From NCBI GenBank assembly GCA_001801685.1, contig MGYJ01000097.1:1-43098 (forward strand): 43,098 nucleotides of DNA. Reading direction: 5' to 3'. Source of the stretch: Gammaproteobacteria bacterium RIFCSPHIGHO2_12_FULL_63_22 (GTDB taxonomy: Bacteria > Pseudomonadota > Gammaproteobacteria > Xanthomonadales > Xanthomonadaceae). Below the pieces are notes generated by a model that made no database searches, was not told where the DNA came from, and saw nothing but the letters and a program-made list of their open reading frames with translations. Made by a program: the position numbers and the translations under genes. Positions 1 through 7,744 of this stretch are shown piece after piece (position 1 is the first letter of the stretch; the number at the start of each line of letters is the position of its first letter).

Positions 1-2
1 CT

Positions 3-524
3 CAGCACCTCTGGTTCGTGAAGCTGGGCGACCCCACCTTCTATCTGCCGAGCTGGTTGCACGAGAACGCCACCGTCCTCGGCGTCTACCGGGGCCATTA
101 CGACCTGCCACTGGCTGACGCCGACTGCTACCTGGCCGGCGCCGTCGAAGTGGAGAAACTGATCGAGGGCACGGTTTACCGCCACTACACCTACCCCGGC
201 TCCGCCCATCCGCACATCATCCGGTTTGAGAAAGAGTTCATGCATCTGCTGGAAGAGCCGCTCTTTGTGGGCATCGAGCAGCCATGGTCGGCGCCCTTCG
301 GCGGCGTCAGCGCCGTGTTCAGCACTGAGGCGTCGGAGACGGACTGCCCGCTCGATTTGCTACAAGCACAGGTGCAAATCCTGCTGTATGAGGAGGACCC
401 GGAGCGGTTCGCCGACCGCGCGAGCATCGCCTTGCCGGAGCGGGCGGTGTGGGCGCAACGGTTCCAGAACCCCGAGCCGGAGAAGGACACCGGCTGGGAT
501 AGCGTCTTCCCGAGTGCCCGCTGA
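3..524 (+). CDS. Phage virion/tail-module protein, possibly 5'-truncated
   Basis: The reading frame is open to the left edge (QHLW precedes the first possible start, GTG at 18), so the gene may begin outside the window. Codons 1-5 of the visible part have no Shine-Dalgarno sequence before the GTG. The ~170-residue product has no signal peptide or membrane segment and no motif I recognise. Its stop overlaps the next start (TGATG at 522-526), which places it in the tail/virion operon. If the window ends are joined, the last gene would stop at 19-21 and overlap GTG 18 in the GTGA style used elsewhere, which would make this gene complete. The function is unknown, and a tail role is inferred only from position. 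Confidence 0.75.
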   Translation, partial: QHLWFVKLGDPTFYLPSWLHENATVLGVYRGHYDLPLADADCYLAGAVEVEKLIEGTVYRHYTYPGSAHPHIIRFEKEFMHLLEEPLFVGIEQPWSAPFGGVSAVFSTEASETDCPLDLLQAQVQILLYEEDPERFADRASIALPERAVWAQRFQNPEPEKDTGWDSVFPSAR

Positions 525-1072
525 TGCCACTGTTTCAGACATCGCCTTACCTCTATTCGGCGGGCGACCTGCTGTACCCGGCTGGCTCTGTCGCGCGTGA
601 GGAGCGCGTGCCCGTGCTGACCTCGGAGGCGCCGCGAGCGCCGCGCGGCAACTTCAACGACCTTGCTGGCCTGACAGCCGGGCAGCGGCTCACCCTCGCC
701 CTTGACCGGCTGTACGACGCGCCCGGCGACGTGGCGCATGAGGACGTGGAGGTGGTGGTCATTGACGACGGCACCATCTCTCAGGTCGATGCCAGTGTTG
801 TCACGGCTGACGATGCCGTCGCGTACGACCCGGCCGGCGAGGTGGTCACAGAGCCAACGCCCGCCCCTGAGCCGCAGCCGCCAGAACCGTCATACGAGGA
901 GCCCGCGCCGCCGCCGCCAGAACCGGCGCCCGAGCCCGCGCCACCACCGGCGGCGGACGACAGCGTGACGGTCTGGTGCGAGAGCCAGAACTACGGCACG
1001 GACGATAATGGGCAGCCCATCCTCGTCCGGGTCTGCCACGACAGCCTCGGCAATAGTTGGGTGGAGACGTAG
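524..1072 (+). CDS. Proline-rich hypothetical virion-module protein
   Basis: The protein has 182 residues. The N-terminal ~110 residues look globular. They are followed by a Pro/Glu/Ala linker of about 35 residues (roughly 112-148), then a short C-terminal segment with two cysteines (WCES and RVCHD). The design of a globular head, extended Pro-rich spacer and small Cys-containing tail suits a structural or surface-exposed virion component, but no family is recognised. It starts by TGATG overlap with the upstream gene, and its stop lies 2 bp before the ATG of the large downstream gene, so translation is probably coupled. Confidence 0.8.
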   Translation: MPLFQTSPYLYSAGDLLYPAGSVAREERVPVLTSEAPRAPRGNFNDLAGLTAGQRLTLALDRLYDAPGDVAHEDVEVVVIDDGTISQVDASVVTADDAVAYDPAGEVVTEPTPAPEPQPPEPSYEEPAPPPPEPAPEPAPPPAADDSVTVWCESQNYGTDDNGQPILVRVCHDSLGNSWVET

Positions 1073-1074
1073 AG

Positions 1075-3582
1075 ATGGCCTCCGCGCTTGACGTCCATGA
1101 GGCGAAATACGGCTCCTACACCATCCCGGCGGTGGAGTCCATCACGGTCGAGTACGCCGACGGTGAGGCCGCGGCCATCCGGCAGGGCTACGGCGGCCGC
1201 ACAGACCGCGAGGGCACCCGCGCCTACTCCCTGACCACGTTGCACGGCGGGCTGGGCATCCTGCGCGGCTCTGAGGTCGCCCACGGCACCCGCTACCGCT
1301 ACAACGAGGGCCTGATGACCCACATGGATAACGGCATGTTCCTGCCCTACGCGGTGACGGCGCAGGCGGCTGAGAGCGCCAACGACATCTCCGGCGTGGT
1401 GGCGGCCAACCTGCGGGTATCGATGGTCAACAGCACCCTGGGCGGCTCGAACCCCCGCCCCTACTTCGCCCTCAAGAATAAGTTCAAGCGGGCGGTGGGC
1501 GACTCCGATAGCGCCGTCGAGACCACCGGCCTGAGCCTGACCGATAGCATCCTGTGCATGACCGAGGGCAAGGCCAACTCGACCCGTTACATCATCTGCG
1601 GCACCAACGGCGCTACCGATGACGTGTTCGGCATCGCCGACCCGACCCTCAGCCCGCCGGTGAAGACGACGATCTTTGCCCTGTCCGCGGGAGATTCCGT
1701 CTGGGGCGTCTGGTACATGCCGAACCTCGGGCCGGGCTACATGGTCTACGCCGGGAAGATTGGCGGCAACAGCGGCCTGCACTACCTGGCTACTACCGCC
1801 GCGTTACTGACGGCGCCGACCCAGATGCCCCTCACTGCCACGGTGGGAGTTGAGGGCAACATCGCCCTCGTCACATCGGCAGAAATGACGCTCTCTCAGG
1901 AGCAGGACGCCAACGGTAATTGGGCTTGGGGCGCTACGACCGCCAGCACGCAGATTGAGTACGGCTACGAATACGGCTTCCCGTCAGGCGATTTCGACGC
2001 GGTGCCGGACGACGCGCTCATCAAAGCCCATCAGGTCAAAGTGACGTTAACCGAGACGAACGTCGTCGTAGGGGCAGCTTACGACGGAGCTGTAATCATA
2101 GTTAACGGCTCCGTCCGCAGTATCAAGTTCGGGGCCGACGATAGCGTCACGTCCACCGTTACCAAGACCTCCGGCAATACGACCAACAACACATTGGGCG
2201 CTGCCATTACGGGGGCTGAGCTTAAGAGCGGCGCCATTCGCGTCGGCCCCGGCCGCGCGTCGGGTGACGGCGCAGGCGGCGCTGATGGAATGGACATCAC
2301 CGCGATAAAGTGGCAGGTAGCCTACCGGCTAACCGGCACTGCGGCGGCGATGACGCTGGGCGGCTTCGCGGGTAGCCCTGACCCGAATGACGAGTTCGCG
2401 GTCTACGCCGCCGCCACGGAGTTTCAGGACGACGCCAGCGCTACCACCGTGCCACGGCTCCTCTGGAAGTTCGACCATTCATACGACGCGGGCAACAACC
2501 GGCCCACGGTCAGCGTCGGCAAGGTGCCCACCGGCCTGCGCCACGTCGAGACCTTCACCTACTCTGCTGGCGGCATCGTGGTGGCCGGGGACACGTCGTC
2601 AGGGCTGGCGAAGGTCTGCAAGCTGCTGTTGCCGGGCAGGACGCCGACCGAGACCGGCTTCAACAGCAAAGATCAGGGCTTTACCGAGGACTGGGGCATC
2701 GCCAACCTCTGGCCCTGCGACCAGGGCTTCATCGCCCAGATGGTCAACACGGCTGGCACCGTCATGCAGGACTGGATATGGCGGGCCGACAACAGCGCTT
2801 TCAGCCCCATCAGCAAGCGGGAGACGATCACCTCGACGCCGATACGCTATGTCCGGGCTGACGTGGGTCACCACCTGCGCCGCCGTTACCGCTTCTACGC
2901 GACCACGACCAACACCAGCGTCTCGCGCATCTTCCAGCCACGGAACATGTACGAGAACCCGCTGAATAACAACACGTCAGAGGTCAAGGAGGACGGGCCG
3001 CTCTACCTCATCACGCCGGACACGGACATCGGCGGCCCGCCGGAGCGCAACAAGGCGGTCCTCGTCGCCTGGTTCCTGGGCCGGGACATCTCCAGCACCA
3101 ACACCGTGAAGCTGGAGTACAGCAGTGACGGCGGTTCCACCTGGACGACGTGGACGACGTTTACCAGCTTCGGCTCGAAGAGCGTCCTTACGACGCCGGT
3201 GGCCTTCCGCTATCTGATGTTCCGGGTCAGCCTGAACCACACCGCCGCCGGCACCGGCACGCCAAACGGCCTCGGTCCCATCCTCATCGAGCTGTACTCT
3301 GGATGGCGGAAGGTGCGCGTGGTTACGATCGACTTCGATGCCGATGGCCGGGAGTTCAGGCTCAAGTACGAGCGCGGCGCCATGCAGCTCTACAGCCTGC
3401 TCCAGACGCAGGAGAACACTCTGCCCGTCCAGACGCTCAGGCTAGGCGCGGACACGTTCCTGGCGTCGATGGCGCCCATGGTGACACGGTTCCGGCCGAA
3501 GGCGCTGGGCGAACGCACGGAGCCTGTGCCTGACCCCAAGGGGCGGCTGCACCGGCTTGAGTTTATGGAGGCGACATCGTGA
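1075..3582 (+). CDS. Large putative tail/virion structural protein
   Basis: The product has 835 residues. The ATG at 1075 is preferred over an in-frame TTG at 1057 because a GGAG lies at the right distance and the ATG sits immediately after the upstream stop. The sequence is rich in Gly, Thr, Ser and aromatic residues with alternating hydrophobic stretches, which is typical of beta-rich phage tail or fibre proteins. A region around residues 640-740 (disulfide-free, with many Ser/Thr/Trp, e.g. GSTWTTWTTF) resembles a beta-sandwich carbohydrate-binding fold. There is no signal peptide or transmembrane segment. It is one of the largest genes of the tail module. A receptor-binding or tail-hub role is an inference from size, composition and position only. 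Confidence 0.75.
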   Translation: MASALDVHEAKYGSYTIPAVESITVEYADGEAAAIRQGYGGRTDREGTRAYSLTTLHGGLGILRGSEVAHGTRYRYNEGLMTHMDNGMFLPYAVTAQAAESANDISGVVAANLRVSMVNSTLGGSNPRPYFALKNKFKRAVGDSDSAVETTGLSLTDSILCMTEGKANSTRYIICGTNGATDDVFGIADPTLSPPVKTTIFALSAGDSVWGVWYMPNLGPGYMVYAGKIGGNSGLHYLATTAALLTAPTQMPLTATVGVEGNIALVTSAEMTLSQEQDANGNWAWGATTASTQIEYGYEYGFPSGDFDAVPDDALIKAHQVKVTLTETNVVVGAAYDGAVIIVNGSVRSIKFGADDSVTSTVTKTSGNTTNNTLGAAITGAELKSGAIRVGPGRASGDGAGGADGMDITAIKWQVAYRLTGTAAAMTLGGFAGSPDPNDEFAVYAAATEFQDDASATTVPRLLWKFDHSYDAGNNRPTVSVGKVPTGLRHVETFTYSAGGIVVAGDTSSGLAKVCKLLLPGRTPTETGFNSKDQGFTEDWGIANLWPCDQGFIAQMVNTAGTVMQDWIWRADNSAFSPISKRETITSTPIRYVRADVGHHLRRRYRFYATTTNTSVSRIFQPRNMYENPLNNNTSEVKEDGPLYLITPDTDIGGPPERNKAVLVAWFLGRDISSTNTVKLEYSSDGGSTWTTWTTFTSFGSKSVLTTPVAFRYLMFRVSLNHTAAGTGTPNGLGPILIELYSGWRKVRVVTIDFDADGREFRLKYERGAMQLYSLLQTQENTLPVQTLRLGADTFLASMAPMVTRFRPKALGERTEPVPDPKGRLHRLEFMEATS

Positions 3583-4130
3583 CCAACGTGACCAAAGCAT
3601 CCGACATGCAGGCGCTGCGGGAGCAGTTCAAAACCTTCCGGCTCACGGAGCAGGTCGTTACCGGCCACGCCAAGCGCCGGGCGAAGTTGCTGGAGCAGGC
3701 CCAGGACGAGGAGATTTTCTCCCATCAGGCACAGAGAGAGGCTGTCGCCCGCTTCGGGCTCGTGGTCGAGCGCCACGGCGCGGCGGCGCTGCTGAATCTC
3801 AGCTACGAACAGGTCATACTCGGCTTGCCGGGTGACCTGTTGTACGTCTACCAGAAACTGCCCTCGGGCGGCTGGGAAGAGCACCTCTTCGGGCCGGCCT
3901 GCGATGACCTGGAGCGGGCGCTGGACCAGTTCAAGACGGACGGGAAGGTGCCTAACCGGGTGGACTGGAGCGACCTCTCGCCACAACTACAGCAGGAGGT
4001 CAGCGAGTACCTGGCCAACAACCGGGATTGGCGCGTGGCTGAATGCGGCCACCGCATCCGCTACCCCCGCGTGCAGGTGGCAGAGAAGGCTGACGGGCCG
4101 CTGCCGGGAGAGGTGCTGAACGGTGTCTGA
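3579..4130 (+). CDS. Hypothetical tail-module protein
   Basis: The product has 183 residues and starts at a GTG that overlaps the previous stop (GTGA). The N-terminal half is strongly helical and charged (residues ~5-50) with coiled-coil-like spacing. The rest is mixed alpha/beta with no recognised motif. It lies directly after the large tail protein and before a group of small membrane proteins. A tail accessory or chaperone role is possible but not shown. Confidence 0.75.
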   Translation: MTNVTKASDMQALREQFKTFRLTEQVVTGHAKRRAKLLEQAQDEEIFSHQAQREAVARFGLVVERHGAAALLNLSYEQVILGLPGDLLYVYQKLPSGGWEEHLFGPACDDLERALDQFKTDGKVPNRVDWSDLSPQLQQEVSEYLANNRDWRVAECGHRIRYPRVQVAEKADGPLPGEVLNGV

Positions 4131-4353
4131 GCCAGACTTCATTGAACGTCTCTTCGTCTTCGAGGCCACGACGCCCGGCTCCCCGGAGGCGAGGGAGGCG
4201 CAGCACCACGTCCTGATGAACCTGCACCGGCGCATCGCCGTGCGCGAGGCGGACGAACGGCTGATAAGGATGGTAAACACGACGCTGCGGACGGTGCTGA
4301 TACCCGTGCTCGGCCTTGCGCTGCTAGAGCTTGTGAGAAGGCTGGTGTCCTGA
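4123..4353 (+). CDS. Small protein with one C-terminal membrane helix
   Basis: The product has 76 residues from a GTG start that overlaps the upstream gene by 8 bp. Residues 1-50 are charged and helical. Residues ~55-71 form one clear transmembrane segment (LIPVLGLALLEL), followed by a basic end (VRRLVS). A helical cytoplasmic domain plus one C-terminal anchor is compatible with a lysis-associated or tail-anchored membrane protein. It opens a run of consecutive membrane/export genes (4123-6767), so it may belong to the lysis module. No family is recognised. Confidence 0.7.
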   Translation: MSEPDFIERLFVFEATTPGSPEAREAQHHVLMNLHRRIAVREADERLIRMVNTTLRTVLIPVLGLALLELVRRLVS

Positions 4354-4661
4354 TGGACTGGATTTACGTTGTTAGCAGCGTGGCGGTCGCCGCCCTGGGC
4401 ATCATGGCGATGCTGGTAGGAAGCTCCCACGAGCACGACTGCCATTATCGAAGAGAGGCGCTTGTCCTCCTCGGTATCTATCTCCTCGTAGCCGGGCTGA
4501 TGCGACTCTACGGGACCTCACGCGAGGCGACGGGTATCCTGAGCATCTTCTTTTGCTTCAGCCTGAGCAGCACGACGGTCTGTCACTTCCTGTTCCATCG
4601 TTTCCTTGAGCAGCGGGGGTATTATGCAGACGAGAAGCGCGAGCGGAGGTTAGCGGGATGA
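4353..4661 (+). CDS. Three-helix membrane protein, holin candidate
   Basis: The product has 102 residues with three hydrophobic segments at about 4-23, 36-53 and 61-84 and a basic C-terminus (DEKRERRLAG). Size, three transmembrane helices and a charged tail match the general look of class I holins, which open the cell membrane for endolysin. Its position next to other small membrane proteins and an exported protease supports a lysis role. No sequence family is recognised, and other small phage membrane proteins look similar. It starts at an ATG overlapping the previous stop by one base (TGATG). Confidence 0.7.
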   Translation: MDWIYVVSSVAVAALGIMAMLVGSSHEHDCHYRREALVLLGIYLLVAGLMRLYGTSREATGILSIFFCFSLSSTTVCHFLFHRFLEQRGYYADEKRERRLAG

Positions 4662-4981
4662 AGTTGAAAGAGGCTCTTGCGGGAGGTGGACAGCTTCTGG
4701 CGGGGGCCGCCTTGCTGATAGGCGCCATCGCCGGCGCCACGGCCGAGAACCAGGCGTCGCCGCTCGACCAGGTGCCGAACCTCAACCCGTTTGCCTCCAG
4801 CCCTGCCGAGTGGCGTTGCCCTGACGGGTTTGTTGAGACGCGCGGCTACGACAGCGACGCGGCCTCAGACTTCATGGCCTGCGAGTCGCCACGCTACATC
4901 ATCAAGAAATTGACGGCAGGCGAGCCGGTGGGTTTCGACAAGGAGACGGGCAAGTATCTTGACCCGGAGACGCTGCGGTGA
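4658..4981 (+). CDS. Membrane-anchored or exported small protein
   Basis: The product has 107 residues. A hydrophobic Ala/Gly segment at residues ~11-29 follows two lysines and could be a signal anchor or cleaved signal peptide (Ala-rich region before ENQ). The remaining ~75 residues are hydrophilic with two cysteines (WRCPDG and FMACESP) that could form a disulfide outside the cell. It overlaps both neighbours by 4 bp. Lysis (spanin-like) or surface modification are possible, but no lipobox is present and no family is recognised. Confidence 0.7.
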   Translation: MKLKEALAGGGQLLAGAALLIGAIAGATAENQASPLDQVPNLNPFASSPAEWRCPDGFVETRGYDSDAASDFMACESPRYIIKKLTAGEPVGFDKETGKYLDPETLR

Positions 4982-5103
4982 GACGCCTGCTCTGGAGGCT
5001 GTTCAAGGGCTTCTTTGCCGATGAACTTGAGGAAGAGTTTTGGGAGGGCTGGCGTCGCGGCAAAGCTGCCGAGCACGAGTTCCGCGAGAGACATCAGCTA
5101 TGA
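4978..5103 (+). CDS. 41-residue hypothetical protein
   Basis: This short gene starts at a GTG overlapping the previous stop (GTGA, 4978-4981) and ends in an ATGA overlap with the protease gene (5100-5103). The product is a single amphipathic, charged helix (e.g. FFADELEEEFWEG, then WRRGKAAEHEF). The perfect double overlap and lack of any other gene in this gap are the main reasons for calling it. The function is unknown. Confidence 0.6.
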   Translation: MRRLLWRLFKGFFADELEEEFWEGWRRGKAAEHEFRERHQL

Positions 5104-5954
5104 GACGGCTCGCGCTCGTCCTGTTCGTCGCTGGCCTATTGCTCGTGCTGACCGCGCCCACACAAGCGGATCATTTTCAGACGCTTCCGGGCGTCCCAAG
5201 CAAGATCATGCGGCGGGCGATGGAGCGCGGCTACCTGACCTACAGGTATGACGACGCGACCGCCAACTACCCGAACTTCAAACCGCAGAACGCGGCCATC
5301 TTCCTCGACCAGCTTCTAACCATCGGCGTCGAGTACGTCGAGATTACGGCGGGCGTCCCCGATGTCTGGCTGACTATGCCGGATGACCAGACCTTCATCA
5401 ATTCGTGCGGCCCTGGCGCGGCGGCCTGTATCACCTACGCCAACGACCCGGTAGTTGTGGCGTATCGGCGGGCGCTACTTTACTTCGACTGGAAGTCGAC
5501 CTCGGGACACGAGTTCGGCCACAACCTGGGGTTGCATGAGCAGTACCTGGACAACGGGCAGTTTGCTTGCAAGCCGATTTCGCAGGAAGCCTACCCGACC
5601 GTAATGAACTGCGGCACGGGGCGCTGGCAGCTCCAGCCAATCGACATTAGCCTGATACGGGCAGTCATGGTGCCCCGGCCAATCTCAGGCTTCTACGGGT
5701 TCAGCTACACCGCCAGCGGGGTGTTCAGCTACTGGTGTGGCGGCGATACCGTGCGTGGGACGCGGGTCGCAATTATGGCGGTTGCGCCGGACGGGACGGC
5801 CTACTGGAGCGGCATACACCGGACGATAACGAGCGGCTGCGACGGTATTCAGATCATCGGCGAACCGGGCTGGTGCTATCGGGCACTGCCTGAGAACTCG
5901 TTTAGCTGGCGCGTGGGCCTGCAGCGGTACGAAGTCGAGTTAGGGTGCTTATGA
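5100..5954 (+). CDS. Secreted metzincin-like zinc metalloprotease
   Basis: The product has 284 residues. The N-terminus is a clear signal peptide (MRR, hydrophobic core to residue ~20, TQA-D cleavage). A zinc-protease signature, HEFGHNLGLHEQY, lies at residues 137-149: H137 and H141 would bind zinc and E138 is the catalytic base. The metzincin Gly is at 144. The third ligand position (H+10) is E147, preceded by H146, where most families have His or Asp. The layout resembles the snapalysin-type HExxHxxGLPDxY. A downstream VMNCG (168-172) fits the Met-turn. Six or more cysteines suit an extracytoplasmic fold. The ATG at 5100 is chosen over upstream in-frame codons because it begins the signal peptide and overlaps the previous stop. 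It may attack host surface proteins or assist lysis. Confidence 0.85.
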   Translation: MRRLALVLFVAGLLLVLTAPTQADHFQTLPGVPSKIMRRAMERGYLTYRYDDATANYPNFKPQNAAIFLDQLLTIGVEYVEITAGVPDVWLTMPDDQTFINSCGPGAAACITYANDPVVVAYRRALLYFDWKSTSGHEFGHNLGLHEQYLDNGQFACKPISQEAYPTVMNCGTGRWQLQPIDISLIRAVMVPRPISGFYGFSYTASGVFSYWCGGDTVRGTRVAIMAVAPDGTAYWSGIHRTITSGCDGIQIIGEPGWCYRALPENSFSWRVGLQRYEVELGCL

Positions 5955-5955
5955 A

Positions 5956-6168
5956 ATGCTGCCCGACGATGAGCTGGCTGCGGTGTTGAGAGAGGCTAAC
6001 CGGATCATGCACGGTGGCAAAAGCGCCGTAAATTATTCCGCCAACATTCCTACGCCAGAGCAGCGCGAGCGCATCCGGCGCCGCATCTTCCGCCGCATAG
6101 CCTGGGAGCGCCGGGCCTACGTCGTGGCTGCGTTCCTGGCCGGCTTCGGCGCCGGGCTGCTGGCGTGA
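5956..6168 (+). CDS. Small C-terminally anchored membrane protein
   Basis: The product has 70 residues. The N-terminal ~50 residues are charged, with an Arg-rich stretch (RERIRRRIFRRIAWERR). The C-terminal ~18 residues are hydrophobic (YVVAAFLAGFGAGLLA) and form one membrane helix. It starts 1 bp after the protease stop, and its TGA overlaps the next ATG (TGATG at 6166-6170). It may be a lysis accessory protein. No family is recognised. Confidence 0.65.
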   Translation: MLPDDELAAVLREANRIMHGGKSAVNYSANIPTPEQRERIRRRIFRRIAWERRAYVVAAFLAGFGAGLLA

Positions 6169-6449
6169 TGGACGCGAAGGTTGCACGGCCCGACAGCCTG
6201 CCTGAACACAAGGTCTATCTCGACACGGGTTGCGACCTGCACGCGAACTGCCTGACCTGCCCGTTCGAGCGCTGCCGGTACGACGAGCCGAGCCCTGGCC
6301 GGGGACTTGCAGTCAAGACCCGGCTGATGGAGCAAGAGCTGGCCGGGCTCCGGCGCCAGGGATTGACCATGGATGAGATAGCGCAGCGGTGGGGTGTAGC
6401 CCGGAGGACGGCATACCGTGTCCTGGCGAAACAAAGGGCAAAGGCGTGA
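6168..6449 (+). CDS. Cys-cluster plus helix-turn-helix DNA-binding protein
   Basis: The product has 93 residues. The N-terminal third has a four-cysteine cluster (GCDLHANCLTCPFERCRYDE, about residues 20-39) that probably binds a metal. The C-terminus is a helix-turn-helix (MDEIAQRWGVARRTAYRVL) of the kind used by transcription regulators and resolvases. The ATG at 6168 overlaps the preceding stop, and an in-frame GTG at 6165 is the alternative. It sits at the end of the late tail/lysis operon and could regulate late gene expression. The metal site and the HTH are seen in the sequence, and the role is inferred. Confidence 0.7.
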   Translation: MDAKVARPDSLPEHKVYLDTGCDLHANCLTCPFERCRYDEPSPGRGLAVKTRLMEQELAGLRRQGLTMDEIAQRWGVARRTAYRVLAKQRAKA

Positions 6450-6450
6450 G

Positions 6451-6594
6451 ATGGAGCCTGGCCGCTGCGACAAGTGCTTACAGCCTTGGGATTCGCACTG
6501 TTTCCTGCACGAACCTCGGGTTCTTTGCCCTGTGGTGAAGGACGGCAAGCTAGTCACGGCCTGCAAAATGACCGGGCCGAAAGGGAAAGACTGA
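6451..6594 (+). CDS. 47-residue Cys-rich miniprotein
   Basis: This short ORF fits exactly between its neighbours: the ATG lies 1 bp after the previous stop, and its TGA overlaps the next ATG. The product carries CDKC near the N-terminus and further Cys/His residues (HCFLH, LCP, ACKM), consistent with a small zinc-binding fold. No function can be assigned. It is one of many such miniproteins in this genome. Confidence 0.55.
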   Translation: MEPGRCDKCLQPWDSHCFLHEPRVLCPVVKDGKLVTACKMTGPKGKD

Positions 6595-6767
6595 TGAAGG
6601 AAGTAACCCGCTATCTCATGGCCGTCAGTTCTGCGCTGGCGGCGGTCAACGTGTTCCTGATGAGTTATCCAGGAGACGCCGTGTCTCAGTCCGTGTTGCT
6701 CATCGTAGGCGCTGCCACGGCCTTCGTGGGCGCGCTGGCGTACCAGCTATCGAGGGGTTTAGAATAG
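6594..6767 (+). CDS. Two-helix small membrane protein, holin-like
   Basis: The product has 57 residues with two hydrophobic segments (about 6-24 and 33-51) separated by a short turn with Pro-Gly-Asp, and a charged C-terminus. This is the topology of class II holins. The ATG at 6594 overlaps the upstream TGA. It is the last gene before the strong terminator at 6791, so it closes the tail/lysis operon. It could be a holin together with, or instead of, the three-helix protein at 4353. Confidence 0.65.
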   Translation: MKEVTRYLMAVSSALAAVNVFLMSYPGDAVSQSVLLIVGAATAFVGALAYQLSRGLE

Positions 6768-6790
6768 GGGCGTCTCAGGCGGGGGCCGGT

Positions 6791-6826
6791 GAAGATGCCA
6801 TCCTTCGGGGTGGCTTCTTCATTTCT
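6791..6826 (+). terminator. Hairpin terminator closing the tail/lysis operon
   Basis: A 13-bp stem (6791-6803 with 6808-6820, one G-T wobble and one mismatch) is capped by a TTCG tetraloop and followed by ATTTCT. It lies 23 bp after the last gene of the operon and ~100 bp before a promoter, which is where a transcript end is expected. The T-run is short, so efficiency is uncertain. Confidence 0.75.
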
Positions 6827-6924
6827 ACGCCGCGCCGTCAACCTACAGCAGCCGGTCTGCGGGGCGCGAAGGTCAACTGCCGCATCTGACGCAGGCCCCG
6901 GCGCTCGACAAATCCCGGCAGGGA

Positions 6925-6952
6925 TTGACAGGCTGTGTTGATAGTGTACACT
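6925..6952 (+). promoter_or_regulatory. Sigma70-like promoter for the early operon
   Basis: A perfect TTGACA (6925-6930) is followed after 16 bp by TACACT (6947-6952). The gap 6768-6958 holds only the terminator and this promoter. Initiation 6-7 bp after the -10 box would fall on or next to the ATG at 6959, so the first transcript may be leaderless. Confidence 0.6.
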
Positions 6953-6958
6953 CCCTGC

Positions 6959-7087
6959 ATGGAGTCAACTGTAACCGTTCCTGGTCTGAAGTGCGCTGCG
7001 TGTGGCGCTATCTGGGTCCCGAGAAAGGCGACGCCTCCTCAGCAATGCCCCAAGTGCGGCAGCAGGAAATGGAACCAAGTACGATGA
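6959..7087 (+). CDS. Zinc-ribbon miniprotein, first early gene
   Basis: The product has 42 residues with two CxxC pairs (LKCAACGAIW and QCPKCGSRKWN) spaced as in rubredoxin-like zinc ribbons. Similar tiny ribbon proteins occur in many phages and mobile elements. No Shine-Dalgarno sequence can fit, because the predicted transcript start is at or next to the ATG. The stop overlaps the next start (ATGA at 7084-7087). As the promoter-proximal early gene it may be a regulator, but this is inferred. Confidence 0.65.
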   Translation: MESTVTVPGLKCAACGAIWVPRKATPPQQCPKCGSRKWNQVR

Positions 7088-7329
7088 ATCCAAGCCGTCT
7101 CTCTCACGCAAGAGTGGCGCAGGCAGTCAGGCGCGGCGATTTGATTCGCCCTGAACGTTGCGAGAATTGTGGCGCTATCGCTTACAAACGGGAGGGCGAG
7201 CGCGTTTCAGGAGCGCCAGTCATGGAAGCGCATCACGAGGATTACAGTCGGCCATTAGATGTCAGGTGGCTCTGCCAATCCTGTCATTCGCTACGTCACC
7301 ACCCGCTCAAGCCGGTGCCATCACGATGA
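7084..7329 (+). CDS. Small HNH-type zinc-finger protein
   Basis: The product has 81 residues. A CENC pair (26-29), the HHEDY core (50-54), then DVRWLCQSCH (59-68) and following histidines match the compact HNH endonuclease/zinc-finger proteins common in phages. The expected role is metal-dependent DNA nicking or DNA binding. The N-terminal ~25 residues are basic. The start is chosen by ATGA overlap. A longer in-frame extension exists upstream, but it would run through the promoter and the ribbon gene. Confidence 0.75.
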   Translation: MNPSRLSHARVAQAVRRGDLIRPERCENCGAIAYKREGERVSGAPVMEAHHEDYSRPLDVRWLCQSCHSLRHHPLKPVPSR

Positions 7330-7682
7330 TGAGCATCGACTTCAGCGCCTACAGCCCCGGGCGGCGGGCAGAGATAGAGGCGTGCGCGTCGGAAGTACGC
7401 AGCCTCGCCGCCCGTCGTCACGACCTGCTGCCGCTCTGCGGCCATGAGTTGGACGGGTGCGCCGATTGCACGGCGATCATCGCGGTGCAGCGGCAGCTAG
7501 GTATCAGACAGGCGCAACTCCAGACGCTCATGACAATGGCCGCGATGGATGCGCTGATTACGTCTATGGCTCAGTCTCAGCCTGAACCGCCGCGCTCGTC
7601 GTTCTGGCGCCGTCTCTTCGCTCCGCTCGTTAGCAGCGCTGCTGCTGGCGCATCGTCAGGACCCCGGCAGGAGCCGGAATAG
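7326..7682 (+). CDS. Hypothetical helical protein
   Basis: The product has 118 residues and starts at the first of two tandem ATGs (7326 and 7329), overlapping the upstream stop. It is mainly helical, with cysteines near the middle (LPLCGHELDGCADC) that could bind a metal. The C-terminal part is Ser/Pro-rich and likely disordered. It ends just before the hairpin at 7684. The function is unknown. Confidence 0.7.
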   Translation: MMSIDFSAYSPGRRAEIEACASEVRSLAARRHDLLPLCGHELDGCADCTAIIAVQRQLGIRQAQLQTLMTMAAMDALITSMAQSQPEPPRSSFWRRLFAPLVSSAAAGASSGPRQEPE

Positions 7683-7683
7683 C

Positions 7684-7722
7684 GAAAGCCGGTCAGGGGC
7701 GTCGAAATGCTGACCGGCTTTC
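7684..7722 (+). terminator. Perfect 13-bp inverted repeat after an early gene
   Basis: GAAAGCCGGTCAG (7684-7696) is exactly complementary to 7710-7722 around a 13-nt loop. It starts 2 bp after the stop at 7682. No T-run follows, so it may be an attenuator or RNA-processing/stability hairpin instead of a full terminator. Confidence 0.5.
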
Positions 7723-7744
7723 AGAAAGAACTTACGTGGACATT

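Noticed and set aside
991-1782. Long minus-strand open frame opposite the large tail gene
   Set aside because: It lies opposite a well-supported + strand gene. In GC-rich DNA the antisense frames stay open by codon bias, and the product is a low-complexity His/Val/Arg/Gly sequence.
6768-6924. tRNA or small RNA gene in the gap between operons
   Set aside because: Apart from the terminator hairpin I see no cloverleaf or other conserved RNA pattern.
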